Shown here: piece by piece, positions 1-5,935 of the stretch
Position numbering within the stretch: position 1 is the first letter of the stretch
Layout of the letters: every line of letters starts with the position of its first letter
Virus record (IMG/VR): IMGVR_UViG_3300028802_000021
Coordinates: 1 to 51,974 of that record
Strand: one strand, 5' to 3'
DNA length: 51,974 nucleotides
Origin: a virus
Notes under the pieces: generated by a model
Databases searched by the model: none
The model's input: the letters and a program-made list of their open reading frames with translations, nothing else
Told to the model about the DNA's origin: nothing
Made by a program: the position numbers and the translations under genes

Positions 1-26
1 CTCCCGGCTAACGACTGTCCTCTGTG

Positions 27-234
27 GATTCGGACACCCCTACCCCTATGTCGGTAACCGCCCATCTGTCTCAGGCCGGCCTTATCCAGACATCGATGTG
101 TGTAATTGTCAATAGTCTTCCACAGTGGAGTCCAGATAGGAATTTATGTCTGTCTGGTCAGGCGATTCGGACATTGGGAACACCATGTCCATATCACCCC
201 ATAGCTCGTAGCCGGCGCTCCCCTGAATCGGACA
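27..234. repeat. GATTCGGACA repeats
   Basis: GATTCGGACA occurs at 27-36 and 164-173, and GAATCGGACA at 225-234. The first copy is paired with an upstream TGTCC (16-20) and the second with a downstream ATGTCC (185-190), giving short inverted repeats. The spacing is irregular, which fits regulator binding sites better than a replication iteron array. Confidence 0.45.
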
Positions 235-309
235 TAGGTGTACATCACTGTCAAGGGTGTGGGGTAGTGATCTATTGCATCCCTGTTGGGGGTACTCTGA
301 GTGGTACTT

Positions 310-336
310 AGTAGCGCTACTAGGTAGACTAGGTAG
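310..336. repeat. AGTAGCGCTACT palindrome plus ACTAGGTAG tandem repeat
   Basis: A perfect 12-bp palindrome is followed at once by two tandem copies of ACTAGGTAG. A related GGTAGCGCTATC sits at 943-954 before the third gene. These may be operators or promoter elements; no -35/-10 pair is clear enough to call. Confidence 0.35.
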
Positions 337-467
337 CGCAGGGCAGGTAGGCACGATGAACCACCCCCCTCATGGGGGTAGGCATAGGAACCGCCAATAC
401 CTGAAACGTTGCTTGTACCTTCGCCTACGGGTTGCAAATTCCATTCTCACAAAGACTTATTGATGAC

Positions 468-499
468 GGTGCACAGGCTCCCATTACAGCCCGTGCGCC
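468..499 (+). promoter_or_regulatory. Leader hairpin before the first gene
   Basis: GGTGCAC (468-474) pairs with GTGCGCC (493-499), and an inner GGCT/AGCC extends the stem. The hairpin lies 33 bases upstream of the ATG at 532 and before its ribosome-binding site. It resembles the hairpins at 1846, 2432 and 2894 in its GTGCAC core. No T-run follows it, so it is not a classical terminator. Confidence 0.4.
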
Positions 500-531
500 C
501 ACATGAGTAAGCCCCCCTGAGAGGAAAGCTA

Positions 532-726
532 ATGGATCCGAACGAAGCTCTGAACATGATCCGCCGTGCAGCTAGGTCCGCCATGAGCCAGATGGAAAAC
601 GACACTGACGATCCATCGTTCTGTGTGGTCGATAACCGCACTGTGCATGCCCTTGTAGATGCGTTCGAGGCCCTTGATGAGTGGCTTGGTAATGGCGGTT
701 TCGCCCCTACCGCATGGGAGCGCTGA
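532..726 (+). CDS. Small acidic early protein
   Basis: A 64-residue protein of unknown function. A GAGGAAAG ribosome-binding site lies just upstream of the ATG. The N-terminus (MDPNEALNMIRRAARSAMSQ) is amphipathic and helical, the middle is acidic, and the end contains VHALVDAFEALDEWL. It is the first gene of a + strand run of small genes and its stop is one base from the next ATG, so translation is probably coupled. Nothing in it suggests an enzyme. Confidence 0.75.
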   Translation: MDPNEALNMIRRAARSAMSQMENDTDDPSFCVVDNRTVHALVDAFEALDEWLGNGGFAPTAWER

Positions 727-727
727 G

Positions 728-940
728 ATGCCGAGTGTATGGGTGCACGAATTCCGCAACGGGACCATGACCGGTAGTTCGGTGGGCGGCTTCACCGATT
801 CGACCGCCCGGGAGTGGATTGACGGTAGGCGCCGGGCCCGGGATACCGATCCGGTGTGGGCGGCTTTCCGTGACGGCTATGACTGGCACACCGTCGAATT
901 CGATGCGGATGGCAGCGGCAAGTATGCGGTCACGTACTGA
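728..940 (+). CDS. Small hypothetical protein
   Basis: A 70-residue protein beginning MPSVWVHEFRNG and ending with an EFDADGSGKYAVTY segment. The ATG is almost joined to the preceding stop, so it is probably translated by coupling. A longer in-frame start at 659 would overlap the previous gene and lacks a ribosome-binding site. The fold appears beta-rich; function is unknown. Confidence 0.7.
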   Translation: MPSVWVHEFRNGTMTGSSVGGFTDSTAREWIDGRRRARDTDPVWAAFRDGYDWHTVEFDADGSGKYAVTY

Positions 941-955
941 TCAGGTAGCGCTATC

Positions 956-983
956 GGGTGCGCGGGCTACGGTCCGCGCATCC
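956..983 (+). promoter_or_regulatory. Leader hairpin, 10-bp stem
   Basis: GGGTGCGCGG (956-965) pairs with CCGCGCATCC (974-983) around an 8-base loop, with one G-U pair. It lies between a stop codon and the SD GGAGGA of the gene at 1011, the same position that the other leader hairpins occupy. Confidence 0.5.
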
Positions 984-1010
984 TGTTGGTCTTATCTGAA
1001 CGGAGGATCC

Positions 1011-1475
1011 ATGAGCAAGATCATGGGAACGATATGGGTGTGCACCGATTGCGTGCTCGTGGAAGCCAATGGCGAGTGTGACCCGGAACGACCAGCCGAC
1101 CTGCCAAAGCCACTGTCGGCTATCGATGAGGGCTATTCGGTGACGCTCGGGCTGGGCCGTGAGGATCACGTGGAGGGTTGCCTCCCGGGCGATGAATACG
1201 ATGATTGCGAGTGCGACCGTAACCCGTTTTCGACGCTCTCGTGTGAGGGTTGCGGCGACTGGAATGCCGGTGAGCGTCACGCTCTCACGTTGTGGCTCGA
1301 ACGGCACATTGTCCGTGAGCGCACGTACGGCCTGGGAACGGTTCGCCGGGCTGTGTGCACGTGTGGTGACGAGTCGGAGCCGATTGCTAAGGGCTGGTCG
1401 GTGGAGCAAGTTGCCGCCGGGCATGCGGTGAACGGTGTGCTCCTGCCGTCGCCGGACTGGGGGCACGCGAAGTGA
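1011..1475 (+). CDS. Cys-rich zinc-binding-type phage protein
   Basis: A 154-residue protein with an SD (GGAGGATCC) directly before the ATG. Cysteines are paired: WVCTDCV near the N-terminus, DCECDRNPFSTLSCEGCGDW in the middle and AVCTCGD towards the end. The segment SCEGCGDWNAGERHAL is typical of a small protein family seen in actinophage early regions, known to me only as hypothetical. A metal-binding structural role is inferred from the CxxC pairs. Confidence 0.75.
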   Translation: MSKIMGTIWVCTDCVLVEANGECDPERPADLPKPLSAIDEGYSVTLGLGREDHVEGCLPGDEYDDCECDRNPFSTLSCEGCGDWNAGERHALTLWLERHIVRERTYGLGTVRRAVCTCGDESEPIAKGWSVEQVAAGHAVNGVLLPSPDWGHAK

Positions 1476-1645
1476 ATGCTGAGGAGATCGGCGCCGAGCA
1501 GGAGCGGCTTCTACGGGAGTGGGCACCGGAGCCGTGTAGGTGGTTTCTGCGGTGCGAGAACCCGGCGACGGGTTCAACGTCGCATCCGATTCTGGGTGAG
1601 GTTCCGACGTGTGACAGGTGTGCTGCTTTCGCTGAGGGCAAGTGA
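1472..1645 (+). CDS. 57-residue Cys knuckle protein
   Basis: It starts at a GTG overlapping the upstream stop in GTGA, and its own stop overlaps the next GTG. The product carries PCRWFLRCENPATG, then HPILGEVPTCDRC, that is C-x5-C ... C-x2-C, a small zinc-knuckle pattern common in actinophage early genes. The tight overlaps on both sides and the motif support it despite its size. Function unknown. Confidence 0.7.
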   Translation: MNAEEIGAEQERLLREWAPEPCRWFLRCENPATGSTSHPILGEVPTCDRCAAFAEGK

Positions 1646-1827
1646 GTCCGGAGTATCGGGCGGCGTATGAGCGTGGTTGGCGTGCGTCGGCTCGTATGGG
1701 CGCCTCGTCGCCGTTGGAGCGGGCGGATGATCGGCGCGAGCCTAGGGCTTGGTATGACGGCTACCACGATCATGCGGCGGGGCGGGGGAAGTGGTCTATC
1801 CCGCTTGGCCTGGTTGAGGGGTATTGA
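1642..1827 (+). CDS. Small hypothetical protein
   Basis: A 61-residue protein whose GTG start overlaps the preceding stop. The sequence (SPEYRAAYERGWRASARMG, then WYDGYHDHAAGRGKW) is Arg/Tyr-rich. Repeated Y-x2-G-W and Y-x2-G-Y type segments resemble short phage or actinobacterial proteins that begin YxxGWxA. Function unknown. Confidence 0.7.
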   Translation: MSPEYRAAYERGWRASARMGASSPLERADDRREPRAWYDGYHDHAAGRGKWSIPLGLVEGY

Positions 1828-1845
1828 GGTTCGCTGCTAGCCCAT

Positions 1846-1869
1846 GGTGCACGGGGTTGCCCGTGTGCC
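1846..1869 (+). promoter_or_regulatory. Leader hairpin with GGTGCACGGG stem
   Basis: GGTGCACGGG (1846-1855) pairs with CCCGTGTGCC (1860-1869) over the tetraloop GTTG. Upstream bases TAGCCCAT are shared with the hairpin at 2894. The ribosome-binding site and start of the gene at 1916 follow. No T-run follows. Confidence 0.55.
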
Positions 1870-1915
1870 GTGGAGGTGACGCGAACTGTTGCCTGGGAAA
1901 CGGAGAGAGATTCTG

Positions 1916-2170
1916 ATGGTGGTCAATTTAACGTGGGAGTCGGTTCCTGGCGGCGATGATGCGTCTCTGCCAAGCCGTGAGGACATCGCTGCGGCGTTGA
2001 TGAAGCGTAGGGGTCGGTCTGCGGTGGTGGGTCGCCATGACCGTGTGGTGCGTGCGGATGCGCATGTGGAGCGGATCAATTCGGGCCGTGAGTATGGGGC
2101 GGGTTTTTCTGCGGTGCGGCGCCGGGTCGGGAATGAACACCGGGTGTATGCGTGGCGGGATGACGCGTGA
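1916..2170 (+). CDS. Small basic protein
   Basis: An 84-residue protein. The ATG at 1916 is preferred over the upstream TTG at 1889 because a GGAGAGAG ribosome-binding site sits about 7 bases before it. The C-terminal half is Arg-rich (MKRRGRSAVVGRHDRVVRAD, then FSAVRRRVGNEHRVYAW), suggesting nucleic acid binding, but no named domain is visible. Its stop overlaps the ATG of the next gene. Confidence 0.65.
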   Translation: MVVNLTWESVPGGDDASLPSREDIAAALMKRRGRSAVVGRHDRVVRADAHVERINSGREYGAGFSAVRRRVGNEHRVYAWRDDA

Positions 2171-2424
2171 TGGCGAGTCTTGAGGAGCGCCTAGCGCAGC
2201 AGGAGGGCTTACGGGCGAGCCAGGACCGCGATTTGTCGGACTTGGCGGCGACGCTTCGGGCTCAGCATCACACGTTGCAGGCGTTGGCTTTGACGTCGTC
2301 TGAGCACAATTTCATGCTGACGGATTTGCGGCGGCAGGTGGAGCGGCTTGCGGCGGATACGGCTTCGGGTCTTCAGCGGATCACTGACACTCTGGCGTTG
2401 TTGATCGAGCGCGGCAACGAATAG
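2170..2424 (+). CDS. Predicted coiled-coil protein
   Basis: An 84-residue protein with heptad-like spacing throughout: LEERLAQQEGL, then LSDLAATLRAQHHTLQALAL, then LRRQVERLAADTASGLQRI. It is almost certainly an alpha-helical coiled coil. The start shares its first base with the last base of the preceding stop. Its position among small early genes suggests an accessory or scaffold function; nothing more specific can be said. Confidence 0.7.
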   Translation: MASLEERLAQQEGLRASQDRDLSDLAATLRAQHHTLQALALTSSEHNFMLTDLRRQVERLAADTASGLQRITDTLALLIERGNE

Positions 2425-2431
2425 CGAGCAT

Positions 2432-2455
2432 GGTGCACGGGTTCGCCCGTGCGCT
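2432..2455 (+). promoter_or_regulatory. Leader hairpin with TTCG tetraloop
   Basis: GGTGCACGGG (2432-2441), loop TTCG, then CCCGTGCGCT (2446-2455) form a 10-bp stem with terminal wobble pairs. It precedes the GGAGG and ATG of the gene at 2490. It matches the hairpin at 1846 base for base in the 5' arm, while the 3' arm differs at wobble positions. Confidence 0.55.
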
Positions 2456-2489
2456 GTGTGCATTGTTCGTAGCAAATGGAGGACTGGAA

Positions 2490-2873
2490 ATGAAGAGTGA
2501 CCCGATTGACCCGAACGCTGGCGTGATCGATGGCCGGGAGCTTGTCGACCGTATCGGCTGGCACGAGATCGACGAGGAGGACGGGCTGGAGGCGGGCGAC
2601 GCGGAGGAGTTGGCGGCGCTGCGGAAGCTGGTGGCGGAGGTTGAGGGGATTTCCGGTGAGCAGTGCCGGTATGGGGTTTCGATTGTCGGTGACGGCTTTT
2701 TCACCGAGTACATCCGGAACCGGTTTGTCGACACCCAGGATTCTGATCACTCGGTGGATATCGGTACTTGGCCGTTTTCGCACATTGATTGGGATGCGGC
2801 GGCCGATGAGGAAAAGCGGCATTTCTCTTCGGTGACGTTCGAGGGTCGCCTGTTTTGGGTCGAGGACGAGTAG
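2490..2873 (+). CDS. Acidic hypothetical protein
   Basis: A 127-residue protein. The ATG at 2490 is chosen because GGAGG lies 9 bases upstream; an in-frame GTG/ATG farther upstream would run through the leader hairpin. It is strongly acidic in the first half (IDGRELVDRIGWHEIDEEDG, then LEAGDAEELAALRKLVAEVE) and has a beta-rich C-terminal half ending RHFSSVTFEGRLFWVEDE. No catalytic motif is seen. Confidence 0.75.
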   Translation: MKSDPIDPNAGVIDGRELVDRIGWHEIDEEDGLEAGDAEELAALRKLVAEVEGISGEQCRYGVSIVGDGFFTEYIRNRFVDTQDSDHSVDIGTWPFSHIDWDAAADEEKRHFSSVTFEGRLFWVEDE

Positions 2874-2893
2874 GGCACCGTTTCTAGCCCATC

Positions 2894-2915
2894 GTGCACA
2901 CGTTCGCGTGTGCAC
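2894..2915 (+). promoter_or_regulatory. Leader hairpin, perfect 9-bp stem with TTCG loop
   Basis: GTGCACACG (2894-2902), TTCG, CGTGTGCAC (2907-2915). The stem differs from the hairpins at 1846 and 2432 at two pairs, and both arms change together. TAGCCCAT precedes it as at 1846, and a GGAGGAGGAG ribosome-binding site follows for the GTG at 2954. Confidence 0.6.
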
Positions 2916-2953
2916 TGGTGGAGGTGGCGCGGTGCCGCCAAGGAGGAGGAGTT

Positions 2954-3070
2954 GTGAGCGACGAGATGCTGACGGATTTGCGTCACCGGTTGGAGCGTGT
3001 GGAGAGCAAGGTCGATGGGATCGCTGCGGGTGTTCAGCAGCTGGTTGTCATGTTGGGTCGGCTCTCGTGA
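2954..3070 (+). CDS. 38-residue coiled-coil peptide
   Basis: A GTG start follows a strong GGAGGAGGAG ribosome-binding site. The product reads as one amphipathic helix with leucines and valines at heptad spacing (LTDLRHRLERVESKVDGIAA, then VQQLVVMLGRL). Its stop overlaps the next GTG. It is probably a small oligomeric helper protein; function unknown. Confidence 0.6.
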   Translation: MSDEMLTDLRHRLERVESKVDGIAAGVQQLVVMLGRLS

Positions 3071-3306
3071 AGTTCACCGGTCAGGAGTTGTCTGACATCC
3101 GCGACGCGGTGTTTTCCAAGGTGGAGACGCTGGGTGAGCACTTGGAGGCGTTGGACGGCGTGGTGGAGAGGCTGGAGCGTCGGGAGAGGGTTTTCCCGTT
3201 CGCGGTGGGTGTGGAGGGTGTTCGCGCGGCGAAGGGTATGCGTTCCGACATGGAGGCCCGCCGTGACCGTCTACAGGCGTTGGCTGAGCGTCTGGTGGAC
3301 CTGTGA
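3067..3306 (+). CDS. Coiled-coil small protein
   Basis: A 79-residue protein. The GTG at 3067 overlaps the upstream stop (GTGA). An N-terminal helix (LSDIRDAVFSKVETLGEHLE) and a C-terminal Arg-rich helix (RSDMEARRDRLQALAERLVD) flank a short hydrophobic segment. It is probably helical and oligomeric and is co-translated with its neighbours. Function unknown. Confidence 0.65.
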   Translation: MKFTGQELSDIRDAVFSKVETLGEHLEALDGVVERLERRERVFPFAVGVEGVRAAKGMRSDMEARRDRLQALAERLVDL

Positions 3307-3512
3307 TGTTCGCCTCGCCGGCGGATTTTGAGCCGGGGATGTGGTTCCGCACCGATAACGGTGGGCCTGCTCTGAGGTGGTTGGGGGTGGAGCCGGTCAA
3401 GTCGAGGTTCGCGGGTAAGCGGCGGGTGCGGGTGCTAGTCGAGGGTGGCGTCAATTTCGTCACCGATGTGGAGAGAAAGTTTCAGGTCATCGATTGGGGG
3501 GTGGGGCGTTGA
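3306..3512 (+). CDS. Small beta-rich protein
   Basis: A 68-residue protein whose ATG overlaps the preceding stop by one base. It has alternating hydrophobic strands (GMWFRTDNGG, LRWLGVEPVKSRFAGKRRVR, VLVEGGVNFVTDVERKFQVI) that suggest an SH3- or OB-like barrel. Its stop overlaps the TTG of the next gene. Function unknown. Confidence 0.65.
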   Translation: MFASPADFEPGMWFRTDNGGPALRWLGVEPVKSRFAGKRRVRVLVEGGVNFVTDVERKFQVIDWGVGR

Positions 3513-3634
3513 GCTACGGAACGTTTTTCGAGGGCGTGTCGGGTGCGCCTGAGGGTCATTCGGGTGTGTCGGTGGTGCTGGCCCTGCTGATTCTGGCGGG
3601 TGTTGTGGTGGCGTTGTGGGTGCGGCATGGGTGA
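3509..3634 (+). CDS. 41-residue single-pass membrane peptide
   Basis: It begins at a TTG overlapping the previous stop and ends inside the start of the next gene. A polar N-terminus (SYGTFFEGVSGAPEGHSG) precedes one transmembrane helix (VSVVLALLILAGVVVALWV) and a short basic end (RHG). It would insert with the C-terminus inside. The overlaps on both sides argue that it is real. Function unknown. Confidence 0.55.
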   Translation: MSYGTFFEGVSGAPEGHSGVSVVLALLILAGVVVALWVRHG

Positions 3635-3908
3635 GGTGATTATCTTCCCGGGGCCGCTACCCCTTGAGGGGGATTTGGTGGTGGATCCGGACAGGTTGTT
3701 GTCGGGTCCTGAGGTGGCGCGGCTGTTGGGTATTCAGGCGTCGTCGTGGCGGGCGTATGTGGCGGGTGGGCGGGCTCCGGCGGCGGATGATCCGGGCCCG
3801 CTGGATGTGCCTGCGAATCGGCGGCGTCCAAGGTGGCGGCTGTCGACTGTGAGGGCGTTTAAGCAGCGTCCGAAGCGTCAGGGGTTTCGGTCTGATCTGG
3901 CGAGGTGA
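3627..3908 (+). CDS. AlpA/MerR-type helix-turn-helix protein
   Basis: A 93-residue protein. A helix-turn-helix is visible around residues 25-45 (LLSGPEVARLLGIQASSWRA), followed by a wing-like RRPRWRLSTVRAFKQRPKRQ. This layout matches the excisionase/AlpA/MerR-like small DNA-binding proteins that phages use as transcription regulators or recombination directionality factors. It lies far from the integrase, so an early regulator is more likely than the excisionase. Confidence 0.7.
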   Translation: MGEVIIFPGPLPLEGDLVVDPDRLLSGPEVARLLGIQASSWRAYVAGGRAPAADDPGPLDVPANRRRPRWRLSTVRAFKQRPKRQGFRSDLAR

Positions 3909-3911
3909 TCA

Positions 3912-3950
3912 CCCCGCGCCCACCGGTAGGGAAGCCTGGTGGACGCGGGG
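3912..3950 (+). promoter_or_regulatory. Leader hairpin before the last rightward early gene
   Basis: CCCCGCG and CCACC (3912-3924) pair with GGTGG and CGCGGGG (3938-3950) with one internal mismatch. The hairpin overlaps a GTG at 3939, which argues that translation of the following gene starts downstream of it at 3966 or 3969. Confidence 0.45.
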
Positions 3951-3965
3951 GACAGGGTTGGAGGG

Positions 3966-4163
3966 GTGTTGAGCGCCGAAGATGATCTGCTGGTGGCCGC
4001 TGAGGGGATCTATGACGGCTGGTATGCGGGTGCCTCCCGGGTGGACTGGGAGGATTTCCTGTTCCGCTTGGAGGATCAGACGGGGTTCGAGCTGGGTGAC
4101 AGCATGGATTCTCCGCTGATTCGCAAGATCAAGCGGCATATTGCGGCGTACAGGAAGTTGTGA
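3966..4163 (+). CDS. Small acidic protein
   Basis: About 65 residues. The start is uncertain: GTG 3966 or TTG 3969, both next to a GGAGGGG run, or GTG 3939, which would lie inside a hairpin. The product has an acidic helix (LLVAAEGIYDGWYAGAS) and WEDFLFRLEDQTGFELGDSM, ending with a basic helix (IRKIKRHIAAYRKL). It is the last gene before a strong terminator. Function unknown. Confidence 0.65.
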   Translation: MLSAEDDLLVAAEGIYDGWYAGASRVDWEDFLFRLEDQTGFELGDSMDSPLIRKIKRHIAAYRKL

Positions 4164-4172
4164 GCTGGTGTG

Positions 4173-4208
4173 AAAAACCCCGCCCGGGTGTCCGGGCGGG
4201 GTTTTTTT
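4173..4208. terminator. Bidirectional intrinsic terminator
   Basis: A five-A run, stem CCCCGCCCGG, loop GTGT, stem CCGGGCGGGG and seven Ts. It is a textbook rho-independent terminator in both directions and separates the rightward genes ending at 4163 from the leftward gene ending at 4223. Confidence 0.9.
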
Positions 4209-4222
4209 GTGCCCTGAGCTAC

Positions 4223-4375
4223 TTACTGGGCGTTGGGGTCGGTCGGCTGCTGCTGGGCGTTGGGGTCCTGCTGCTGCCGTTCCTGGCGGCGCTGTTCCTG
4301 TTCCTGCCGGGCGCGTTCCTGCTCGGCCTCTTCCTGCTGGCGGCGGCGGTCTCGTGCCGGGTCCTGGTTAGCCAT
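4223..4375 (-). CDS. 50-residue Gln/Arg/Glu-rich peptide
   Basis: The ATG follows a GGGAGAGG ribosome-binding site. The product is highly charged and Gln-rich (MANQDPARDRRRQQEEAEQE, then RARQEQEQRRQERQQQ) and ends with a repeated DPNAQQQ-PTDPNAQ motif. It is probably a long single helix or coiled coil with a disordered tail. It is the terminal gene of the leftward methylase unit. Function unknown. Confidence 0.6.
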   Translation of the reverse strand: MANQDPARDRRRQQEEAEQERARQEQEQRRQERQQQDPNAQQQPTDPNAQ

Positions 4376-4417
4376 TGCGGCCTCTCCCTGGGTTGGGTGG
4401 GTGAGGGGGCGACTCTC

Positions 4418-5104
4418 CTATGGTGCCCGATGCTGGCTGTTCCATGCGGCGCCGATGTGGCGGGTGTAGGCGGGCGGGATGGCTTCGGTGAGTTCTTCCC
4501 GCACATCGGTCCAGTCGATGCCGAGGGCGTGCTGCATTTCGGCGATGGTGGCTTTGCCGCCGCCGTCGCCGTAGGCGGCGACGTAGGGGCCTTGCCGGTA
4601 AATCCCGTGGCGCATGCCGCGTACGTATCCCTGGTGCTTGTGGTGCTTCGGCTGGGGGACGTGGAGGCCTTCGAGTTCGAAGTCTCGGTGGCGTTGCACC
4701 CAGGGGGGTTCGGCTTTGGGGAACATGTCCATGCAGAGGCGCAGGTCGCAGCGGATCAGCCCTTTGTGGCCGGTGGGCTGTTCGATGATGAATGGTTTTC
4801 CGACGGCTTGCAGGAGTTGGCGGGTGGCGGGGACGAGCTGGCGGTGGGTGCGGCCCCAGCCTTTGCTCTTGTTGGTGCCGTTGGTGATGGCGCATCCGGC
4901 TTGGCAGGGTGGGCTGGCGTGGATGAGATCAAAGTCGGCGCCGATTCGGGCGAGGATTTCGAGGGCGTCGCCTTGGAGGAATGCGTCGCCGCAGTAGGTG
5001 GGGCGGGGGTGTAGGTCGACGCCGGTGACGTGGAATCCGGCTTGCTGGTATCCGGCGGTGGCTCCCCCGGCGCAGCAGAACAAATCGAGCAGGCGTGGAA
5101 TCAC
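4418..5104 (-). CDS. DNA (cytosine-5) methyltransferase
   Basis: A 228-residue protein that transfers a methyl group from S-adenosylmethionine to C5 of cytosine in DNA. Motif I (LLDLFCCAGGATAGY, residues 5-19) binds the cofactor, and motif IV SPPCQ (about 64-68) supplies the catalytic Cys67. IIEQP (about 105-110) stands where motif VI is expected, and QRHRDFEL resembles motif VIII. The protein is short for the family (usually over 300), so the target-recognition part is small, as in other phage solitary methylases. No partner restriction nuclease is nearby; protection of phage DNA from host restriction is the likely role. Confidence 0.85.
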   Translation of the reverse strand: MIPRLLDLFCCAGGATAGYQQAGFHVTGVDLHPRPTYCGDAFLQGDALEILARIGADFDLIHASPPCQAGCAITNGTNKSKGWGRTHRQLVPATRQLLQAVGKPFIIEQPTGHKGLIRCDLRLCMDMFPKAEPPWVQRHRDFELEGLHVPQPKHHKHQGYVRGMRHGIYRQGPYVAAYGDGGGKATIAEMQHALGIDWTDVREELTEAIPPAYTRHIGAAWNSQHRAP

Positions 5105-5231
5105 GCCCCCCGACGGTGCCGGCCTTCGGTGCTGGCAGCCGGCCCCTGTTCGGGTGACTGGGGGATTTTGTCGCTGGTTGCCGGCATGCTAGGGGGCGTT
5201 CGAACCTCTACCCCTCTTTGGAGGTTTTCTC

Positions 5232-5726
5232 ATGTTCCGCAATTTGGTGCGAGGCATGGTCGCTCTCGCCGCCATCGCCGCTATGGGTGTGGGGATTTCC
5301 CCGGCTCAGGCGGCCCCGGTATCGCAGGCGGCGCCGGTTTCGGCTGCCGTCCCTGTCGCGGTGCCTCGTCTGGTCGATGTGGATGTGCAGGAGTTCCGCC
5401 GGTTCGACCGGCTGATTCTGCGTTTCCGTAATGGTGTGCCGGACATTCGGGCCCGCTATGTGAATGTCGCTTTTGATCAGGACGGTGACCGGGTGCGTCT
5501 GCCGGGTGGCCGGTTGCTGGTGCTGCGCCTGGAGCCTGCCCGTGCCCGGTCGCTGGATCAGGATGTGGAGCGGGTGAACCTGAACAATGTTCGCGCGTTC
5601 CGGCTGATCGAGGACCGGCGTGGTGTGGTCCGCATCGCGGTTGGCCTGCGTCAGCGGGTCGGCGTGCGGGTGCTGGAGCTGCCGAACCGGTTGATCGTCG
5701 ACATTCCGAACCGGGACCGCTTCTAG
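5232..5726 (+). CDS. Secreted AMIN-like domain protein (probable moron)
   Basis: A 164-residue protein with a classic signal peptide: basic MFRNLVRG, a hydrophobic core to about residue 22, and a likely cleavage after PAQA (about 27). The mature part begins with an Ala/Pro/Val-rich linker and then a beta domain (FDRLILRF, VRLPGGRLLVLRLEPA, FRLIEDRRGVVRIAVGL, then RVLELPNRLIVDIPN) that fits the actinobacterial AMIN-like exported domain. A GGAGG ribosome-binding site precedes the ATG, and a terminator follows the stop. It is a single + strand gene between leftward genes, so it is probably expressed on its own from the prophage. Change of the host surface is a plausible but unproven role. Confidence 0.75.
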   Translation: MFRNLVRGMVALAAIAAMGVGISPAQAAPVSQAAPVSAAVPVAVPRLVDVDVQEFRRFDRLILRFRNGVPDIRARYVNVAFDQDGDRVRLPGGRLLVLRLEPARARSLDQDVERVNLNNVRAFRLIEDRRGVVRIAVGLRQRVGVRVLELPNRLIVDIPNRDRF

Positions 5727-5738
5727 CCCGAGCATGCG

Positions 5739-5775
5739 AAAACCCCGGCAGGGGGCAACCTCTGCCGGGGTTTTT
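5739..5775. terminator. Intrinsic terminator, bidirectional
   Basis: AAAA, stem CCCCGGCAG (5743-5751), 10-base loop, stem CTGCCGGGG (5762-5770) and TTTTT. It ends the secreted-protein gene and also faces the leftward genes. Confidence 0.9.
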
Positions 5776-5845
5776 CATGCCTGTCGCTAGGTGTCGGGGG
5801 GCGGCGTCAGCCATCGTCGGTGCGTCATGCGGGTGACGCTAGCGC

Positions 5846-5935
5846 TTACGTCTTGGTGATGGCGCCGATGACAGGTCGGACCACTGTGACGGTGATCTTC
5901 AGCTTCGTCTTGGGGTTGGTGACGGTGGCCTTCAC
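5846..5935 (-). CDS. 29-residue peptide, tentative
   Basis: A GTG start overlaps the stop of the upstream gene (GTGA). The product begins VKATVTNPKTKLKITVTVV and is a short beta-prone peptide. Support is only the stop-start overlap and GC-rich third positions; it may be untranslated sequence. Confidence 0.35.
   Translation of the reverse strand: MKATVTNPKTKLKITVTVVRPVIGAITKT

Larger units (their letters stand above)
1..531. other. Left-end non-coding region
   Basis: No convincing gene is seen; the open frames here lack ribosome-binding sites and recognisable composition. The stretch is more AT-rich than the rest of the window. It contains three copies of a TCGGACA repeat, the palindrome AGTAGCGCTACT (310-321), a tandem ACTAGGTAG repeat (319-336), a CCCCC-ctcat-GGGGG hairpin near 364-378 and a leader hairpin at 468-499. 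It most likely carries the promoter and operators for the rightward early genes that begin at 532, and could also include a genome end. This role is inferred. Confidence 0.5.

Noticed and set aside
257-463. Small + strand frame in the left non-coding region
   Set aside because: No ribosome-binding site, odd composition and no overlap with neighbouring genes; repeats and hairpins explain the region better.
3627-3908. Excisionase of this phage
   Set aside because: The fold fits, but it is 19 kb from the integrase while another HTH gene sits right beside it at 23322.
4160-5014. Long + strand frame over the DNA methylase gene
   Set aside because: Antisense to a gene with clear methylase motifs; it also runs through a terminator.
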